Shown here: positions 38,395-46,951 of the stretch, piece by piece
Numbering within the stretch: the first letter of the stretch is position 1
How the letters are laid out: each line of letters opens with the position of its first letter
Translations under genes and position numbers: made by a program
Notes under the pieces: generated by a model
Database searches by the model: none
The model's input: only the letters and a program-made list of their open reading frames with translations
Told to the model about the DNA's origin: nothing
From: Paraburkholderia rhynchosiae
GTDB taxonomy: Bacteria > Pseudomonadota > Gammaproteobacteria > Burkholderiales > Burkholderiaceae
Assembly (NCBI RefSeq): GCF_002879865.1
Contig: NZ_PNXY01000001.1
Coordinates: 463,308-527,307 of the forward strand
Length of the DNA stretch: 64,000 nucleotides
Direction of reading: 5' to 3'

Positions 38395-39594
38395 TCACAG
38401 CCGCTCGATAATGCCCGCCGCGCCCATGCCCGTGCCGACGCACATCGTCACCATGCCGTACTTGTAGTTGCGGCGGCGCAGGCCATGCACGACCGTCGAC
38501 GCGCGAATCGCGCCCGTCGCGCCCAGCGCGTGGCCGAGGGCGATTGCGCCGCCGAGCGGGTTGATCTTCGACGGATCGAGACCGAGGTCCTGAATCACCG
38601 CGAGCGATTGCGCGGCGAACGCTTCGTTCAGTTCGATCCAGTCGAGGTCGTCCTGCTTCAGACCGGCGGCCTTGAGCGCGGCGGGAATCGCTTCCTTCGG
38701 CCCGATGCCCATGATTTCCGGCGGCACGCCGCGCACCGCGAAGCTGACGAAGCGTGCGAGCGGCGTCAGGTTGAATTGCTTCAGGATCTTTTCCGACACG
38801 ACGATCAACGCGCCCGCGCCGTCCGACGTCTGCGAGCTGTTGCCGGCCGTCACCGAGCCCTTGTTCGCGAACACCGTGCGCAGTTTGGCCAAGCCTTCGA
38901 GCGACGTGTCGGCGCGCGGGCCTTCGTCGAGCGAGACTTCGCGCGTTTTCACGCGCACTTCGCCGGTGGCGAGATCGGGGAAGCGCTCGGTGATCGTGTA
39001 CGCGGCGATTTCGTCGTTGAACTCGCCGGCTTGCTGCGCGGCGATTGCGCGGCGATGCGATTCGACCGAGAACGCGTCTTGCGCGTCGCGGCTGATCTTC
39101 CAGCGCTCGGCGACTTTCTCGGCCGTCAGTCCCATGCCGTACGCGATACCGACATCTTCGTTGCGGTCGAAGATATGCGGCGACAGCGACGGCTTATTGC
39201 CCATCATCGGCACCATGCTCATCGACTCGCAGCCGCCCGCGATCATCGCCTCCGACTCGCCGACGCGAATGCGGTCCGCGGCCATTGCGAGCGCGGTGAG
39301 GCCCGACGCACAAAAGCGGTTCACCGTAACGCCGCCGACCGTATTCGGCAAGCCGGCCAGCAACGCGCCGATCCGGGCGACATTCAGTCCTTGTTCCGCT
39401 TCGGGAATCGCGCAACCGACGATCGCGTCTTCGATCACCTTGGTATCGAGGCCCGGCACTTGCGCCACGGCCGACTTGATCGCGTGCACCAGCAGCTCGT
39501 CGGGTCGCGTGTTCCTGAACATGCCGCGCGGCGCCTTGCCGATCGGCGTACGGCTCGCTGCGACGATGTATGCGTCTTGCAATTGCTTCGTCAT
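38395..39594 (-). CDS. Acetyl-CoA C-acyltransferase (thiolase)
   Basis: 399 residues; strong AAAGGAG ribosome site. Thiolase residues are all visible: nucleophile Cys95 (VNRFCASGLT), His355 (ALGHALGATGA) and Cys385 (VTMCVGTGMG). It cleaves 3-ketoacyl-CoA with CoA. It sits between the bifunctional dehydrogenase/hydratase gene upstream and the crotonase downstream, so a degradative FadA-like role is the best reading. Confidence 0.94.
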   Translation of the reverse strand: MTKQLQDAYIVAASRTPIGKAPRGMFRNTRPDELLVHAIKSAVAQVPGLDTKVIEDAIVGCAIPEAEQGLNVARIGALLAGLPNTVGGVTVNRFCASGLTALAMAADRIRVGESEAMIAGGCESMSMVPMMGNKPSLSPHIFDRNEDVGIAYGMGLTAEKVAERWKISRDAQDAFSVESHRRAIAAQQAGEFNDEIAAYTITERFPDLATGEVRVKTREVSLDEGPRADTSLEGLAKLRTVFANKGSVTAGNSSQTSDGAGALIVVSEKILKQFNLTPLARFVSFAVRGVPPEIMGIGPKEAIPAALKAAGLKQDDLDWIELNEAFAAQSLAVIQDLGLDPSKINPLGGAIALGHALGATGAIRASTVVHGLRRRNYKYGMVTMCVGTGMGAAGIIERL

Positions 39595-39607
39595 TTAAAG
39601 CTCCTTT

Positions 39608-39706
39608 GTCGGCAGGAGTTAGCGCTTTAGCGCTTACTCCTGCCCCATGCAGTCTTATCGCGGTCGGCAGGAGTTAGCGCTTTAGCGCTTACTCCTGCCC
39701 CATGCA
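39608..39706 (-). repeat. Two identical 44-nt repeats, each a long hairpin, in the dehydrogenase-thiolase gap
   Basis: Copies at 39608-39651 and 39663-39706 are identical over 44 bases and separated by 11. Each holds a near-perfect inverted repeat, ggcaggagttagcgct / agcgcttactcctgcc (39611-39644 and 39666-39699), pairing at 15 of 16 positions around a two-base centre. They fill most of the space between the two genes. The alternative fold pairs copy 1 with copy 2. Lack of T tracts argues against ordinary terminators. Confidence 0.85.
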
Positions 39707-39728
39707 AATTTACTTGCGGTCTGGTCGC

Positions 39729-42176
39729 TCAATTACGCACCGGCTTGCCGGTTTGCAGCATGCCCATGATTCGCTCCTGCGTCTTCTGCGTGCCGAGCAG
39801 ATCGACGAACGCGCGACGCTCCAGTTGCAGCAGCCATTCTTCGTCGACGAGGCTGCCCGCTTCCACGTCGCCGCCGCACACCGCTTCGGCGATACGGCTC
39901 GCGATCAGGAAATCGTGCTCGCTGATGAAACGCCCGTCGCGCATGTTGACGAGGGAAGCCTTGATCGTAGAGATCGCCGAACGCCCCGCCACCGGCACTT
40001 GCGTGACACGCAGCGGCGGACGGTAACCGGCAGCAGCCAGCGCGCGCGCTTCCTTCTTCGCGACGTCGAGCAATTCGAACACGTTGAAGACGATCGTGTC
40101 CGACGGCTTCAGGTAGCCCATTGCGCGAGCGTCGAGCGCGGACGCCGAGACCTTTGCCATCGCCGCGTTCTCGAACGACTTCTGCACGAACTTCAGCAGG
40201 TCGTTGGTCGCGCCGACTTGCGTCGCCGCTTCCGCCGCGCGCAATGCGGCTTCCTTCAGACCGCCGCCCGCAGGCACGAGACCCACGCCGACTTCCACAA
40301 GACCGAAATAGCTTTCGATGTGTGCGACGCGCTTCGCGCTATGCAGCGCCAACTCGCAGCCGCCACCAAGCGCAATTCCCGACACCGCCGATACGACCGG
40401 TACGCTCGCGTATTTGACGCGCAACATGCCCTGCTGGAATTTCTTCACGAACGGCTCGATGCCCTTCGCGCCGCCCATCATGAACGCGGGCATCGCCTCT
40501 TCGAGGTTGGCGCCCGCGGAGAACGGACCGCCCGGTGTGCCGAGTTTCAGCGACGTCGGCTGCCATACGACGAGACCCTTGTAGTCCTTCTCGGCCAGTT
40601 CTATCGCCTGCGTCAGACCGTCGATCACCGACGGTCCGATCGTGTTCATCTTGCTCTTGAACGACACGATCAATACGTCGCTTTCGTCTGAACCCCGGCC
40701 GGCGCGGTCGTCGACCCACGCACGCACGGCGTCGGTTTCGAACAGCGTCTTGCCGTAGGTCTTCGGGTCCGCAGTCGTTTCGCCGACGAGCGGCGCGCGA
40801 AACACCTGCCGGTCGTACACGCCGAGCGATGAGCGCGGCACGAACGTCTCCGAAGCCGGTGACCACGAACCTTCGTTCGTATGTACGCCGCCCTGTTCGG
40901 CGACCGGACCATCGAGCACCCACGACGGCAGCGGCGCATTCGAGAGCGCCTTGCCCGCCGCGATGTCTTCCTGCACCCACTCGGCGACCTGCTTCCAGCC
41001 GGCCGTCTGCCAGCCTTCGAACGGACCTTCGTTCCAGCCGAAGCCCCAGCGGATTGCCAGATCGACGTCGCGCGCGTTATCGGCGATAGATTCCAGATGC
41101 ACGCCGATGTAGTGGAACACGTCGCGGAAAATCGCCCACAGGAATTGAGCCTGCGGATGCTGCGATTCGCGCAGCAGCTTCAGACGCTCGGCCGGCGGAC
41201 GCTTCAGAATGCGGCCGACCAGTTCATCGGCCTTCGCACCGCCATCCACGTACTCACCCGTTTTCGGATCGAGCACCTTGATCGCCTTGCCTTCCTTCTT
41301 GTAGAAGCCGCCGCCGGTCTTCTGACCGAGCGCGCCTTTCTTCACGAGTTCGGCCAGTACGGCCGGCGTTTCGTAGACGGGGAAGAACGGATCGTCCTTC
41401 AGGTTGTCCTGCATCGTCTTGATGACGTGCGCCATCGTGTCGAGGCCGACCACGTCTGCAGTGCGGAACGTGGCCGATTTCGCGCGGCCCAGACGCGAGC
41501 CGGTCAGGTCGTCCACTTCGTCGAAACGCAGGCCGAATTTCGCGGCTTCGGTAACGACAGCGAGAATCGAGAAAATACCCACGCGATTCGCGATGAAGTT
41601 CGGCGTGTCTTTCGCGCGCACGACGCCCTTGCCGACCACGCTCGTCAGGAACGTTTCCAGTTGATCGAGAATCTCCGGGCGCGTCGCCTCGGTTGGGATC
41701 AGTTCCACCAGATGCATGTAGCGCGGCGGATTGAAAAAGTGCACGCCGCAGAAGCGCGCCTTCAACTCGTCCGCGAAACCTTGCGACAGTTCGGTGATCG
41801 ACAGACCCGACGTGTTGGTCGCGAAGATCGCGTTCGGCGCGAGATGCGGCGAGACCTTCTTGTACAGGTCGTGCTTCCAGTCCATCCGCTCGGCAATGGC
41901 TTCGATCACCAAGTCGCATTCGGCGAGCTTCTCGATGTCGTCGTCATAGTTGGCGGGCTGAATGTATTGCGCGTCGTCCTTCACGCCGAATGGTGCGGGC
42001 GACAGCTTCTTCAGATTCTCGATCGCCTTGAGCGCGATCGCGTTCTTCGGGCCTTCCTTGGCGGGCAGGTCGAACAGCAGCACGGGCACCTTGGCGTTGA
42101 TCAGGTGCGCGGCGATCTGTGCGCCCATCACGCCGGCGCCGAGCACCGCTACCTTGCGAATGATCAGATTGCTCAC
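39729..42176 (-). CDS. Bifunctional 3-hydroxyacyl-CoA dehydrogenase / enoyl-CoA hydratase, FadN-type order
   Basis: 815 residues, GTG start at 42176 (MSNLIIRKVAVLG) with a strong GGAGG site. NAD-binding dehydrogenase comes first: VAVLGAGVMGAQIAAHLINA, then HFFNPPRYMHLVELIP and a C-terminal dehydrogenase part ending around 400. The crotonase domain comes last: GPFSAGANLEEAMPAF (about 555), GIALGGGCELAL and FGLVEVGVGLVPAGGG. This order is the reverse of E. coli FadB and matches Bacillus FadN-type enzymes. It handles two successive steps of beta-oxidation, between acyl-CoA dehydrogenase and thiolase genes. Confidence 0.94.
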   Translation of the reverse strand: MSNLIIRKVAVLGAGVMGAQIAAHLINAKVPVLLFDLPAKEGPKNAIALKAIENLKKLSPAPFGVKDDAQYIQPANYDDDIEKLAECDLVIEAIAERMDWKHDLYKKVSPHLAPNAIFATNTSGLSITELSQGFADELKARFCGVHFFNPPRYMHLVELIPTEATRPEILDQLETFLTSVVGKGVVRAKDTPNFIANRVGIFSILAVVTEAAKFGLRFDEVDDLTGSRLGRAKSATFRTADVVGLDTMAHVIKTMQDNLKDDPFFPVYETPAVLAELVKKGALGQKTGGGFYKKEGKAIKVLDPKTGEYVDGGAKADELVGRILKRPPAERLKLLRESQHPQAQFLWAIFRDVFHYIGVHLESIADNARDVDLAIRWGFGWNEGPFEGWQTAGWKQVAEWVQEDIAAGKALSNAPLPSWVLDGPVAEQGGVHTNEGSWSPASETFVPRSSLGVYDRQVFRAPLVGETTADPKTYGKTLFETDAVRAWVDDRAGRGSDESDVLIVSFKSKMNTIGPSVIDGLTQAIELAEKDYKGLVVWQPTSLKLGTPGGPFSAGANLEEAMPAFMMGGAKGIEPFVKKFQQGMLRVKYASVPVVSAVSGIALGGGCELALHSAKRVAHIESYFGLVEVGVGLVPAGGGLKEAALRAAEAATQVGATNDLLKFVQKSFENAAMAKVSASALDARAMGYLKPSDTIVFNVFELLDVAKKEARALAAAGYRPPLRVTQVPVAGRSAISTIKASLVNMRDGRFISEHDFLIASRIAEAVCGGDVEAGSLVDEEWLLQLERRAFVDLLGTQKTQERIMGMLQTGKPVRN

Positions 42177-42243
42177 GTCGTTCCTCCGGGGAGTTATGCG
42201 GTGTCGCGAATGTGTCGACTGGTTCGCGATGAATGTGGCCGGC

Positions 42244-42280
42244 GAAAGCGTCGCGCTGTTCGAATGAGCGCGACGCTTTC
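42244..42280 (-). other. Perfect 14-bp stem-loop after the acyl-CoA dehydrogenase gene
   Basis: Arms gaaagcgtcgcgct (42244-42257) and agcgcgacgctttc (42267-42280) pair fully around a 9-nt loop. It begins 12 bases beyond the dehydrogenase stop on the minus strand and has no T tract. It could slow 3' exonucleases, separate dehydrogenase mRNA from the rest, or act as a weak terminator. Confidence 0.75.
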
Positions 42281-42291
42281 CGTAAGATGGC

Positions 42292-44079
42292 TTAGAACAG
42301 CGCTTCTTCGACTTCCATCAGCGGCTTCGAACCGGCACGCGCCTGACGGATCGTCATGGCCGTTTCAGGCAGCAGCTTTGCGAAGTAGAAGCGCGCGGTG
42401 GCGAGCTTGGCCTTGTAGAACGGATCGCCCGAGGCTTCCTTGTCCAGCGCGACGCGTGCCATGCGCGCCCAGAAGTAGGAGAAAACGAGATGCCCCACAG
42501 TGCGCAAATACGGCACGGCGGCGGCGCCGACTTCGTCCGGGTTCTGCATGGCCTTCATGCCGATTTCCATTGTCAGCTTCTGCACCTTTTCGCCAATGTC
42601 GGCGAGCGGGTTGATGAACTCCTGCATCTCCGGCTTCACGCCTTCGGCTTCGACAAACTCCGTCACGAGCTTGCCGAACTTCTTCATCTTCGCGCCCATG
42701 TCGCCGAGAATCTTGCGGCCGAGCAGGTCGAGCGCCTGAATCGCGTTGGTGCCTTCGTAAATCATGTTGATACGCGCGTCGCGCACGTACTGCTCCATGC
42801 CCCACTCGGCGATAAAACCGTGGCCGCCGTAAATCTGCATGGCGTGATTGGTGCCTTCGAACGCGTTGTCCGACAGGAACGCTTTCAGGATCGGCGTGAG
42901 CAGCGCGACGAGGTCGGCGGCTTCTTTGCGCACCGATTCGTCTGCGTGCGACAGCTCCTTGTCGATATGCAGCGCGGACCAGTACGAGAATGCGCGCGCG
43001 CCTTCGGCGTAAGCCTTTTGCGTGAGCAACATGCGGCGCACGTCCGGATGGACGATGATCGGATCAGCCGCCTTTTCAGGCGCCTTCGGGCCGCTCAGCG
43101 AACGCATCTGCAGACGCTCTTTCGCGTACGTCAGCGAGTTCTGATACGCGACTTCGGTAAGACCCAGGCTCTGCATGCCGACGCCGAGACGCGCGGCATT
43201 CATCATCACGAACATCGCGTTCAAGCCCTTGTTCGGCTCGCCGACCAACCAGCCCTTCGCGTTGTCGAGATTGATTACGCAGGTCGCGTTGCCGTGAATC
43301 CCCATCTTGTGTTCGATGGAGCCGCACTTCACACCATTACGTTCGCCCGGCTCGCCCGCTTCGTTCGGAACGAACTTCGGCACGATGAAAAGCGAAATGC
43401 CCTTGGTGCCCATCGGAGCATCCGGCAAGCGCGCGAGCACGAGGTGAACGATGTTCTCCGCGAGATCGTGCTCACCGCTGGAGATGAAAATCTTCGTGCC
43501 GCTGATCGAATACGAGCCGTCGCCGTTCGGCTCGGCCTTGGTGCGGAGAATGCCGAGGTCGGTGCCGCAATGCGGTTCGGTCAGACACATGGTGCCGGTC
43601 CAGACGCCCGAGACCAGCTTCGGCAGATAAGTTTTTTGGAGCTCGGGCGTGCCGTGCGCGTGCAAACATTCGTAGGCCCCGTGCGACAGGCCGGGGTACA
43701 TCGTCCACGCCTGATTCGCCGAATTCAGCATCTCGTACAACGCGTTGTTGACGAACGCGGGCAGCCCCTGGCCGCCGTATTCCGGATCGCAGCCGAGCGC
43801 GGGCCAACCCGCTTCCACATACTGTCGATAGGCCTCCTTGAAGCCCTTGGGCGTCGTCACGACGCCGTCGCCGGCGTACGTGCAGCCTTCCTGGTCACCG
43901 CTGTGATTGAGCGGGAACAACACCTCGGAACAGAACTTGCCGGCCTCTTCGAGCACGGCGTTGATCGTCTCCGCGTCGAGATCCGCGTGCTTCGGCATTT
44001 GCGTGATTTCGGCTTCGACGTTGAGCAGCTCGTGCAACACGAATTGCATGTCGCGCAGCGGCGCGGCGTACTGTCCCAT
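42292..44079 (-). CDS. Acyl-CoA dehydrogenase (C-terminally extended type)
   Basis: 595 residues from ATG at 44079 (MGQYAAPLRDMQFVLHELL), preceded by GGAGAG. Upstream in-frame sequence reaches into the TetR gene and is rejected. N-terminal helical domain, beta domain with MCLTEPHCGTDLG and GTKIFISSGEHDLAENI, C-terminal domain with INMIYEGTNAIQALDLLGRK holding the probable catalytic Glu. A further C-terminal extension beyond about 480 marks the 590-600-residue dehydrogenase group common in Burkholderia. First step of beta-oxidation, first enzyme gene of the operon, 119 bases after the TetR gene. Confidence 0.93.
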   Translation of the reverse strand: MGQYAAPLRDMQFVLHELLNVEAEITQMPKHADLDAETINAVLEEAGKFCSEVLFPLNHSGDQEGCTYAGDGVVTTPKGFKEAYRQYVEAGWPALGCDPEYGGQGLPAFVNNALYEMLNSANQAWTMYPGLSHGAYECLHAHGTPELQKTYLPKLVSGVWTGTMCLTEPHCGTDLGILRTKAEPNGDGSYSISGTKIFISSGEHDLAENIVHLVLARLPDAPMGTKGISLFIVPKFVPNEAGEPGERNGVKCGSIEHKMGIHGNATCVINLDNAKGWLVGEPNKGLNAMFVMMNAARLGVGMQSLGLTEVAYQNSLTYAKERLQMRSLSGPKAPEKAADPIIVHPDVRRMLLTQKAYAEGARAFSYWSALHIDKELSHADESVRKEAADLVALLTPILKAFLSDNAFEGTNHAMQIYGGHGFIAEWGMEQYVRDARINMIYEGTNAIQALDLLGRKILGDMGAKMKKFGKLVTEFVEAEGVKPEMQEFINPLADIGEKVQKLTMEIGMKAMQNPDEVGAAAVPYLRTVGHLVFSYFWARMARVALDKEASGDPFYKAKLATARFYFAKLLPETAMTIRQARAGSKPLMEVEEALF

Positions 44080-44198
44080 AACTCTCTCCAAAGTTTGACA
44101 AGAAGCCAGGCCGTTAGCTCGAGTCCGTCGTGCGGATCTTTTTCTCTCGCTTGTTTGCTTTCTCGCCGCTGAACCTTGCGCAAGTTCCGCAGCTTCGG

Positions 44199-44798
44199 CT
44201 AACGGCCTTCGCTTTGATACGAAACAATCAATTTTTCCAGCGCGGCCCACGTGAGGCGCACCGCATCCGGCAGATGCAGGAAGCGCGCGTCGTGATGCAG
44301 ACCGAGCGTGAAGCTGTAAAGTTCGAAGAGCATCAACTGCGGATCGGTATCGGCACGCAGATGCCCTTCTTCCACCGCCTGCGAAATCGCGCGAGTGAGC
44401 GCCGCACGCCAGATCGTCACGCTCGACACCAGTTGCTCGCGCACCGGGTTGTCCGCGCGGTCGTCGTACTCCACGGCGCCGCTGATGTAGATGCACCCGG
44501 TCGTGACTTCCTGAATGCGCTTCTCGATCCAGCGGGAAATCATCGCTCGCAAGCGCGGCAATCCGCGAGGCTCGCGCAAGCTCGGGAAAAACACCTCGTC
44601 TTCGAAACGACGGTGATATTCGCGCACCACTTCGACTTGCAAATCCTCGCGCGACCCGAAATGCGCAAACACACCGCTTTTGCTCATCTGCATGCGCTCG
44701 GCCAGCAACCCTATCGTCAGACCTTCGAGTCCGTCGCGGCTTGCAAGATCAAGTGCTGCTTCGAGAATTGCGGCTCGCGTCTGTTCACCTTTTCGCAT
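44199..44798 (-). CDS. TetR/AcrR-family regulator of the fatty-acid operon
   Basis: 199 residues from ATG at 44798 (MRKGEQTRAAILEAALDLAS). A longer upstream frame would cover the operator and is rejected. The N-terminal helix-turn-helix runs about 8-55 (LTIGLLAERMQMSKSGVFAHFGSREDLQ). The C-terminal ligand/dimer domain fits the TetR_C type with a Trp-Ala-Ala stretch near the end. First gene of the beta-oxidation run, it presumably represses itself and the enzymes through the 18-bp palindrome 87 bases upstream, with an acyl-CoA as the likely inducer (inference). Confidence 0.9.
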   Translation of the reverse strand: MRKGEQTRAAILEAALDLASRDGLEGLTIGLLAERMQMSKSGVFAHFGSREDLQVEVVREYHRRFEDEVFFPSLREPRGLPRLRAMISRWIEKRIQEVTTGCIYISGAVEYDDRADNPVREQLVSSVTIWRAALTRAISQAVEEGHLRADTDPQLMLFELYSFTLGLHHDARFLHLPDAVRLTWAALEKLIVSYQSEGR

Positions 44799-44884
44799 AG
44801 CTTTTACCGTTCTAATGTGACCGAAACTGAAATCGAACGGCCGTACTATTATTGAGTGGCGCCGTCCGCGAAACAAGGACTTTA

Positions 44885-44902
44885 TTAGAAACCGGTTTCT
44901 AA
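44885..44902. promoter_or_regulatory. Perfect 18-bp palindrome, probable TetR operator
   Basis: ttagaaaccggtttctaa, with 9-bp arms complementary without mismatch, 87 bases upstream of the TetR start codon and inside the AT-rich promoter segment. Length and symmetry fit TetR-family operators. Confidence 0.75.
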
Positions 44903-45014
44903 CTGGCTTCAATTCTGGGGCATACAGCAATCAGAGGAATCTGATTTTTTAGAGGGCTTCGCCGTGAGGCAATTGTTGCTCACAGGGAAGTCCATTTCAG
45001 TTGCCGTTTCCCGT

Positions 45015-46274
45015 TCAGTCGTACCCGCCCACCGTCAACAGCTTCATCACGGCCCGGTAGGTCGTGTAGGCGAGCCAGTTGAGCAGGCGCTCGCCGGCCG
45101 GACGGGCGTCGTAATGGGCTTCGTCGATGCGTCGCGCGTCCTTGAAGGCGACGAGCATCGCTTCGCGGAGCGCGTCGATCGACGGATCGTTCACCAGCAC
45201 GACATTGGCTTCGTTGTTGAGCATCAGGCTCAGGGCGTCGAGATTGGACGAGCCGACCGTCGCCCAGCTCGAGTCCACCACGGCCACCTTGCCGTGCAGC
45301 AGGGTTTTCTCGTACTCGGCGATCTGCACGCCGGCTCTGAGCAACGCGCGATAGAGGAACGGCACGGCGTAATCGAGCGCCTTGAACTCCTTACGCCCGA
45401 TGATCAGCTTCACCACGAGGCCGCGCCGCGCCGCGTACACCAACGCGCGCCGCAGCTTGCGGCCCGGCATGAAGTAGGGGTTCGCAAGCAGCACTTCGCT
45501 GCGGGCCTGGCCGATCGCGGTCAGATAGGCCTTTTCGATCGCGCGGCGATTGATCAGGTTGTCGCGCGCCACGAACGCCACGCACGGTTGGCCGCCCGCC
45601 CACAATTCCTCGTTCCGGCGTCGGCCGCGACGGCGCAAGCTGCCGAGCGACGCCGTATTCTTCGGACTGAGGTCCGGCTCCAGCGATTCCAGCGGCCGAT
45701 GCCCGACGCGAATCCGGCGCCATTGCACCTCGAAAGCCTGCCGAATATCGTTGACCGCCGGGCCATGCAATTCGACGGCGAAATCCCAGCGCCGGTAAGG
45801 CAGCGTCTCGCCGTCGTTGTCGTAATCGTCGACGATGTTGATGCCGCCGCAGTACGCGAACTGATCGTCGATCACGGCGAGCTTGCGATGCGTGCGCGAA
45901 AAGCCGAAGCGCCCGAAGATGTGCGGGTTGTAGATACGATGCTCGATGCCCGCGCCGTGCCATTCGTCGAACATCGGCAGACGCGCGGTGCCGATGCCGT
46001 CGGTAATCACGCGCACGCGCACGCCGCGCGCCGCCGCGCGCAGCAACGCGGCGCCGACCGTCTGCCCCGCGTCGTCGTAGCAAAAGATATAAGTTTCGAG
46101 AACGACGTCGTGCTGCGCGGCATCGACACGCTCGACGAGCGCGCTGAAGAACTCATCGCCGGAGCGCAGCAGTTTGACGTCGTTGCCGCTCGTGAAGCGG
46201 TAGCGCTGCCAATAGCGGCGGCCGAGCAGCGATTGCCGCAGACGGGCGAAACGGCGTGCGCCGCCGACGCTCAT
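45015..46274 (-). CDS. clsB: Cardiolipin synthase B-type phospholipase D-like enzyme
   Basis: 419 residues; the ATG overlaps the nudB stop by four bases (ATGA). Two phospholipase-D HKD motifs: His129-Lys131-Asp136 (HRKLAVIDD) and His327-Lys329-Asp334 (HGKVAVVDSS). There is no N-terminal membrane helix, and the C-terminus LAYTTYRAVMKLLTVGGYD is amphipathic. This matches ClsB, which makes cardiolipin from phosphatidylglycerol at the inner membrane. Tight coupling with the Nudix gene suggests one transcript. Confidence 0.92.
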   Translation of the reverse strand: MSVGGARRFARLRQSLLGRRYWQRYRFTSGNDVKLLRSGDEFFSALVERVDAAQHDVVLETYIFCYDDAGQTVGAALLRAAARGVRVRVITDGIGTARLPMFDEWHGAGIEHRIYNPHIFGRFGFSRTHRKLAVIDDQFAYCGGINIVDDYDNDGETLPYRRWDFAVELHGPAVNDIRQAFEVQWRRIRVGHRPLESLEPDLSPKNTASLGSLRRRGRRRNEELWAGGQPCVAFVARDNLINRRAIEKAYLTAIGQARSEVLLANPYFMPGRKLRRALVYAARRGLVVKLIIGRKEFKALDYAVPFLYRALLRAGVQIAEYEKTLLHGKVAVVDSSWATVGSSNLDALSLMLNNEANVVLVNDPSIDALREAMLVAFKDARRIDEAHYDARPAGERLLNWLAYTTYRAVMKLLTVGGYD

Positions 46275-46756
46275 CCGCGAGACTCCGAACGCTCGCGCAG
46301 CCTCTTGGGCAATTGCAGGATCGCATCGGCATTCGACGACGAAAAGCAGCGCGACGCCGCCTCTTCATACGGCAGCCACAGAAACGCAGTGTGCTCGCGC
46401 GGCGCGAGCGTCACTTCGAGCTGCTCCGGCACTTGCACGCTGAACCAATGCTCGGTGTTGTGGATCACGCCTTCGGCATAGCGGTGCAGGAACTGCGGAT
46501 AGATCTCGTATTCGATCGAGTATCGCCAGTCGAACAGCGCACTTCGCGGCACCAGCGCGCCGCCGATTACGATGCCGGTCTCTTCGGCCACTTCGCGCAC
46601 CGCCGTGTCGGCGAGCGGTTCGTCGAGGCGATCCTTCGAACCCGTCACCGACTGCCAGAAACCAGGAGTGTCCGTGCGCTCGATCAACAGCACGTCGAGC
46701 GAGGGCGTATGAATGACGACGAGTACGGATTGCGGAATCTTCGGCGGTTTCGGCAT
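46271..46756 (-). CDS. nudB: Dihydroneopterin triphosphate diphosphatase (Nudix)
   Basis: 161 residues from ATG at 46756 (MPKPPKIPQSVLVVI); a longer frame crosses the upstream terminator and is rejected. Nudix motif GSKDRLDEPLADTAVREVAEETG, with one extra residue in the first loop. Preceding GFWQSVTG and later WFSVQVPE fit NudB. Acts in folate synthesis. aspS lies just upstream, the same pairing as E. coli aspS-nudB. A terminator separates them here. Confidence 0.9.
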   Translation of the reverse strand: MPKPPKIPQSVLVVIHTPSLDVLLIERTDTPGFWQSVTGSKDRLDEPLADTAVREVAEETGIVIGGALVPRSALFDWRYSIEYEIYPQFLHRYAEGVIHNTEHWFSVQVPEQLEVTLAPREHTAFLWLPYEEAASRCFSSSNADAILQLPKRLRERSESRG

Positions 46757-46844
46757 GGCGTGAAAACTGGGCGCAACGCTTGCGCGGTACATGTGGGCGA
46801 GTGGTCCAATGAGCTGGCGGAAGCTGTTGCATCGACTGTAACGC

Positions 46845-46893
46845 AAAAAACGACAAAGGCGCCGGGAGTTGCCTCCTGCGCCTTTGTCGTTTT
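46845..46893 (-). terminator. Strong terminator after aspS (possibly bidirectional)
   Basis: 16-bp perfect stem (46847-46862 with 46878-46893) and a 15-nt loop. On the minus strand it is followed by a six-T run. It ends aspS transcription 59 bases after the stop. On the plus strand it is also followed by T residues, but no plus gene is present. Confidence 0.92.
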
Positions 46894-46951
46894 GCATCTG
46901 CTGTCGTTTTCACACAGCACTCAGTGCCATCGAGCCAATGGCCTCAAGCCA

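Noticed and set aside
44109..44207. ggccgttagc...gctaacggcc complementary segments around the TetR-dehydrogenase junction
   Set aside because: 10-bp arms are 79 bases apart; could pair but too distant for a confident regulatory structure.
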